Positions 15,096 through 16,497 of a DNA stretch of 16,497 nucleotides are shown piece after piece. The DNA lies in the NCBI RefSeq assembly GCF_000272405.2, contig NZ_AJZM02000099.1, positions 1 to 16,497 of the forward strand. The letters are read 5' to 3'. The position numbers were made by a program, and so were the translations under genes. The DNA comes from Vibrio tasmaniensis 1F-187 (GTDB lineage: Bacteria > Pseudomonadota > Gammaproteobacteria > Enterobacterales > Vibrionaceae). Position 1 is the stretch's first letter; every line of letters begins with the position of its first letter. A model generated the notes under the pieces. That model was not told the origin of the DNA. It made no database searches and worked only from the letters and a program-made list of their open reading frames with translations.

Positions 15096-15535
15096 TTACT
15101 CGGCTTCTGCCGCTTCAACAGCTAACAAGTCTGCCATGTCATTACCTTTATCACCTGAATGAGCTTGACCTTAAACACCTCTACGTATTTCTGTGAACGC
15201 AATTCGTCGATTTGTTGCCATAGATGACGGTTCTTAACTGGCTTCTTATCTGACTTACGCCAACCTTTATCCTTCCAGTTATCTAACCAACCGTTATAAC
15301 CCTTCACACAAAAGTCACTGTCTGAGTAGATGACATCGCCATCCTGCGCATACTCTAGACCTTCGATTAAGGCCATTAGCTCTAATTTTGCATTGGTGGT
15401 ACTGCGTCTGATAGTGATGCTATCTTGATACTCTAGTTCACCGTGCTCATTAAAGGCTGCAATACCAATCCCACCCTGTGTGCATCCGTGTTGATTGTTT
15501 GGTGCTGCGCCATCTACGTAAATTGCAAAACTCAT
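15096..15535 (-). pseudogene. RNase HI gene with C-terminal frameshift
   Basis: As read, the gene stops at 15122 and gives 137 residues. Catalytic Asp8 (YVDGA), Glu52 (AKLELMAL) and Asp72 (YSDSDF) are in place, and the basic region DNWKDKGWRKSDKKPVKN matches the substrate handle of RNase HI. After FKVK the frame shifts: one base back it reads AHSGDKGNDMADLLAVEAAE and stops at 15096, restoring the conserved His and the fourth catalytic Asp (MAD). One G is missing (AAGCTC where AAGGCTC is expected). RNase HI cleaves RNA in RNA-DNA hybrids; the version as read lacks the final active-site residue and should be inactive. It lies downstream of the AlpA-type gene, on the same strand, across a terminator hairpin. 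Confidence 0.85.
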
Positions 15536-15555
15536 TTAATTTCTCTCTCTAATTG

Positions 15556-15580
15556 AAAAGGGAGCCTTCGAGGGCTCCCT
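15556..15580 (-). terminator. Terminator hairpin downstream of the AlpA-type gene
   Basis: AGGGAGCC and GGCTCCCT form an 8-bp GC-rich stem with a six-base loop; on the minus strand it is followed by TTT. It lies between the AlpA-type stop and the RNase H start, so it probably separates the two transcripts or attenuates read-through. Confidence 0.7.
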
Positions 15581-15614
15581 GTTGATGTGGTCAGTATGTT
15601 TTCTGCTACTTGGA

Positions 15615-15803
15615 TTATTCTTGGCTCTCTCGCAGTGCTAGACGCTGTTCCATCCATTCTTCGATTTCACTCTCCAGCCACGCTACTGCTCTTCCTCCCA
15701 ATGGAATGGTTTTAGGAAAGACTTCTTCATCCATAAACTTGTAGATAGTTGAACGGCTTAACCCTGTTGCTGCGATTACGTCTTTTAGTCTTAAGAATCT
15801 CAT
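15615..15803 (-). CDS. AlpA-family DNA-binding regulator
   Basis: From ATG 15803 (CAGGAG about nine bases upstream) the product has 62 residues; a longer frame to 15890 would overlap the neighbouring gene and adds unrelated residues. It is almost entirely the AlpA/MerR-like winged helix: FLRLKDVIAATGLSRSTIYK, then FPKTIPLGGRAVAWLESEIE and EWMEQRL. AlpA-type proteins regulate prophage and satellite excision genes, and in Vibrio islands they commonly sit beside a Gp2-family gene, as here. It is 67 bases downstream of that gene and followed by a terminator. The promoter and DNA target are not visible. No integrase is present in the window. Confidence 0.92.
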   Translation of the reverse strand: MRFLRLKDVIAATGLSRSTIYKFMDEEVFPKTIPLGGRAVAWLESEIEEWMEQRLALRESQE

Positions 15804-15870
15804 TGGGAATGCTCCTGTATTTTGTATATACCCATGAGATAAGCCACCGCTGTAAAAAAGTGCGGTGAGG

Positions 15871-16470
15871 TTAACCCTCGCTAGAGCCAAAACAGTAATG
15901 CTCTTCTTGCCATGCCTCAGCTAGACGGCTCATGCGGTGAAATACATTGTTCTTTACTACGCTACTTTTGCTCTTGCAGCGCGTCCCTAAGCCGTAGTTA
16001 CCTCGGTCGTTAAATAATACCAATGAACGCTCTTTGCCTTCGTAGTGGCTCTGTACAGCCTCTTGCCATGCCTCTTTAAGGTGGTTGGCTAATTGATTAC
16101 GTTTATCCCAACAGATAGCGGAGCCAAAGTACTGGTTGTAATCAAGCAAGAGTATGACTTGGTAATTGTGTGAGGGGGATTTATCGGCTCGCTTACGCCA
16201 CGAGTAATAGAGTGAGTCTGTATTAAGTTTCTTTTTAAGCTGGTGGATGTAGTCATTGATGATGGTTAAATCGGTGTCTGGGTGGTCTTTAGGAAGGTAT
16301 AGCCCCAAATGCATGACTAACGTGAACTCAAACTGCTCTAGTGCCTGTTCAAAGAGGTTGGTCATACTCGTAAGGGCGGATTCATACAGCCCGTGCTCAC
16401 TGTAGATCACTGGATAATCGTTAAAGGTGGTGGAATGGGTTATTGCTGGTGTATGGGGAGTGGGGGGCAT
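15871..16470 (-). CDS. Inovirus Gp2-family (YagK/YfjJ C-terminal domain) protein
   Basis: A 199-residue protein from ATG 16470. Visible family features: LEQFEFTLVMHLGLYLPKDH near residues 44-63, SLYYSWRKRADKSPSHNYQV near 86-105 (basic, where family members read R...E..GH.H), LLLDYNQYFGSA and LANHLKEAWQ, and a C-terminal basic KSKSSVVKNNVFHRMSRLAE. Gp2 of filamentous phages is a replication initiator; the YagK/YfjJ branch is found in satellites and islands next to AlpA, and its activity is not established. There is no ribosome site before the ATG, and the frame stays open upstream to 16497, so the true start may lie outside the window. Confidence 0.75.
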   Translation of the reverse strand: MPPTPHTPAITHSTTFNDYPVIYSEHGLYESALTSMTNLFEQALEQFEFTLVMHLGLYLPKDHPDTDLTIINDYIHQLKKKLNTDSLYYSWRKRADKSPSHNYQVILLLDYNQYFGSAICWDKRNQLANHLKEAWQEAVQSHYEGKERSLVLFNDRGNYGLGTRCKSKSSVVKNNVFHRMSRLAEAWQEEHYCFGSSEG

Positions 16471-16497
16471 GAGACAGTGATCCGCACCAGAAGTTTT

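Overview
The window looks like chromosomal DNA of a Vibrio or close relative (Vibrionaceae). It is moderately AT-rich, and its accessory genes (a short RadC, tandem DUF2787 proteins, an AlpA regulator beside a YagK/YfjJ-type Gp2 protein, an RNase HI) are a set typical of Vibrio genomic islands. The remaining genes are ordinary gammaproteobacterial families. No rRNA, tRNA, CRISPR array or integrase is visible.

Layout. (1) 1-486: decayed 5' part of an IS110-family transposase gene on the minus strand, running off the left edge, plus its upstream non-coding stretch. (2) 487-3179: a minus-strand unit (DUF1127-like small protein, frameshifted RidA-family gene, PhzF-family gene) divergent from a LysR-type regulator; a perfect 6-4-6 palindrome lies between them. 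(3) 3579-7086: an accessory block entirely on the plus strand: RadC, two tandem DUF2787 paralogues, a 58-residue two-helix membrane protein, a degenerate WYL-domain regulator behind two copies of a 13-bp operator-like palindrome, a putative lipoprotein and two small exported proteins, closed by a strong terminator. (4) 7257-8090: a Sel1-repeat lipoprotein. (5) 8346-14499, mostly minus strand: DUF1835-type protein, TPR protein, a plus-strand unknown gene behind a Fur-box-like sequence, an outer-membrane-type protein, a glutathione S-transferase, a LysE/RhtB exporter, an SgrR-type regulator and a 55-residue membrane protein. (6) 14500-15095: no convincing gene. (7) 15096-16497, minus strand: frameshifted RNase HI, AlpA-type regulator and a Gp2-family protein whose frame stays open to the right edge.

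How the genes fit together. RidA (removal of reactive enamines/imines) and PhzF (isomerase-like) are translationally adjacent, and both suit small-metabolite handling; the divergent LysR protein is the obvious candidate regulator. The plus-strand accessory block pairs island housekeeping genes (RadC, DUF2787) with a self-contained module: WYL regulator, lipoprotein and two secreted Cys-pair proteins. That module is the best candidate for something undescribed. RadC/DUF2787 on the left and RNase HI/AlpA/Gp2 on the right are the kinds of genes found together in islands such as V. cholerae VSP-II, so the intervening genes may be cargo; this is inference.

Caution: three genes (IS110 transposase, ridA-like, RNase H) each carry a one-base contraction in a short homopolymer. 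Either they are real pseudogenes or the assembly under-calls homopolymers.
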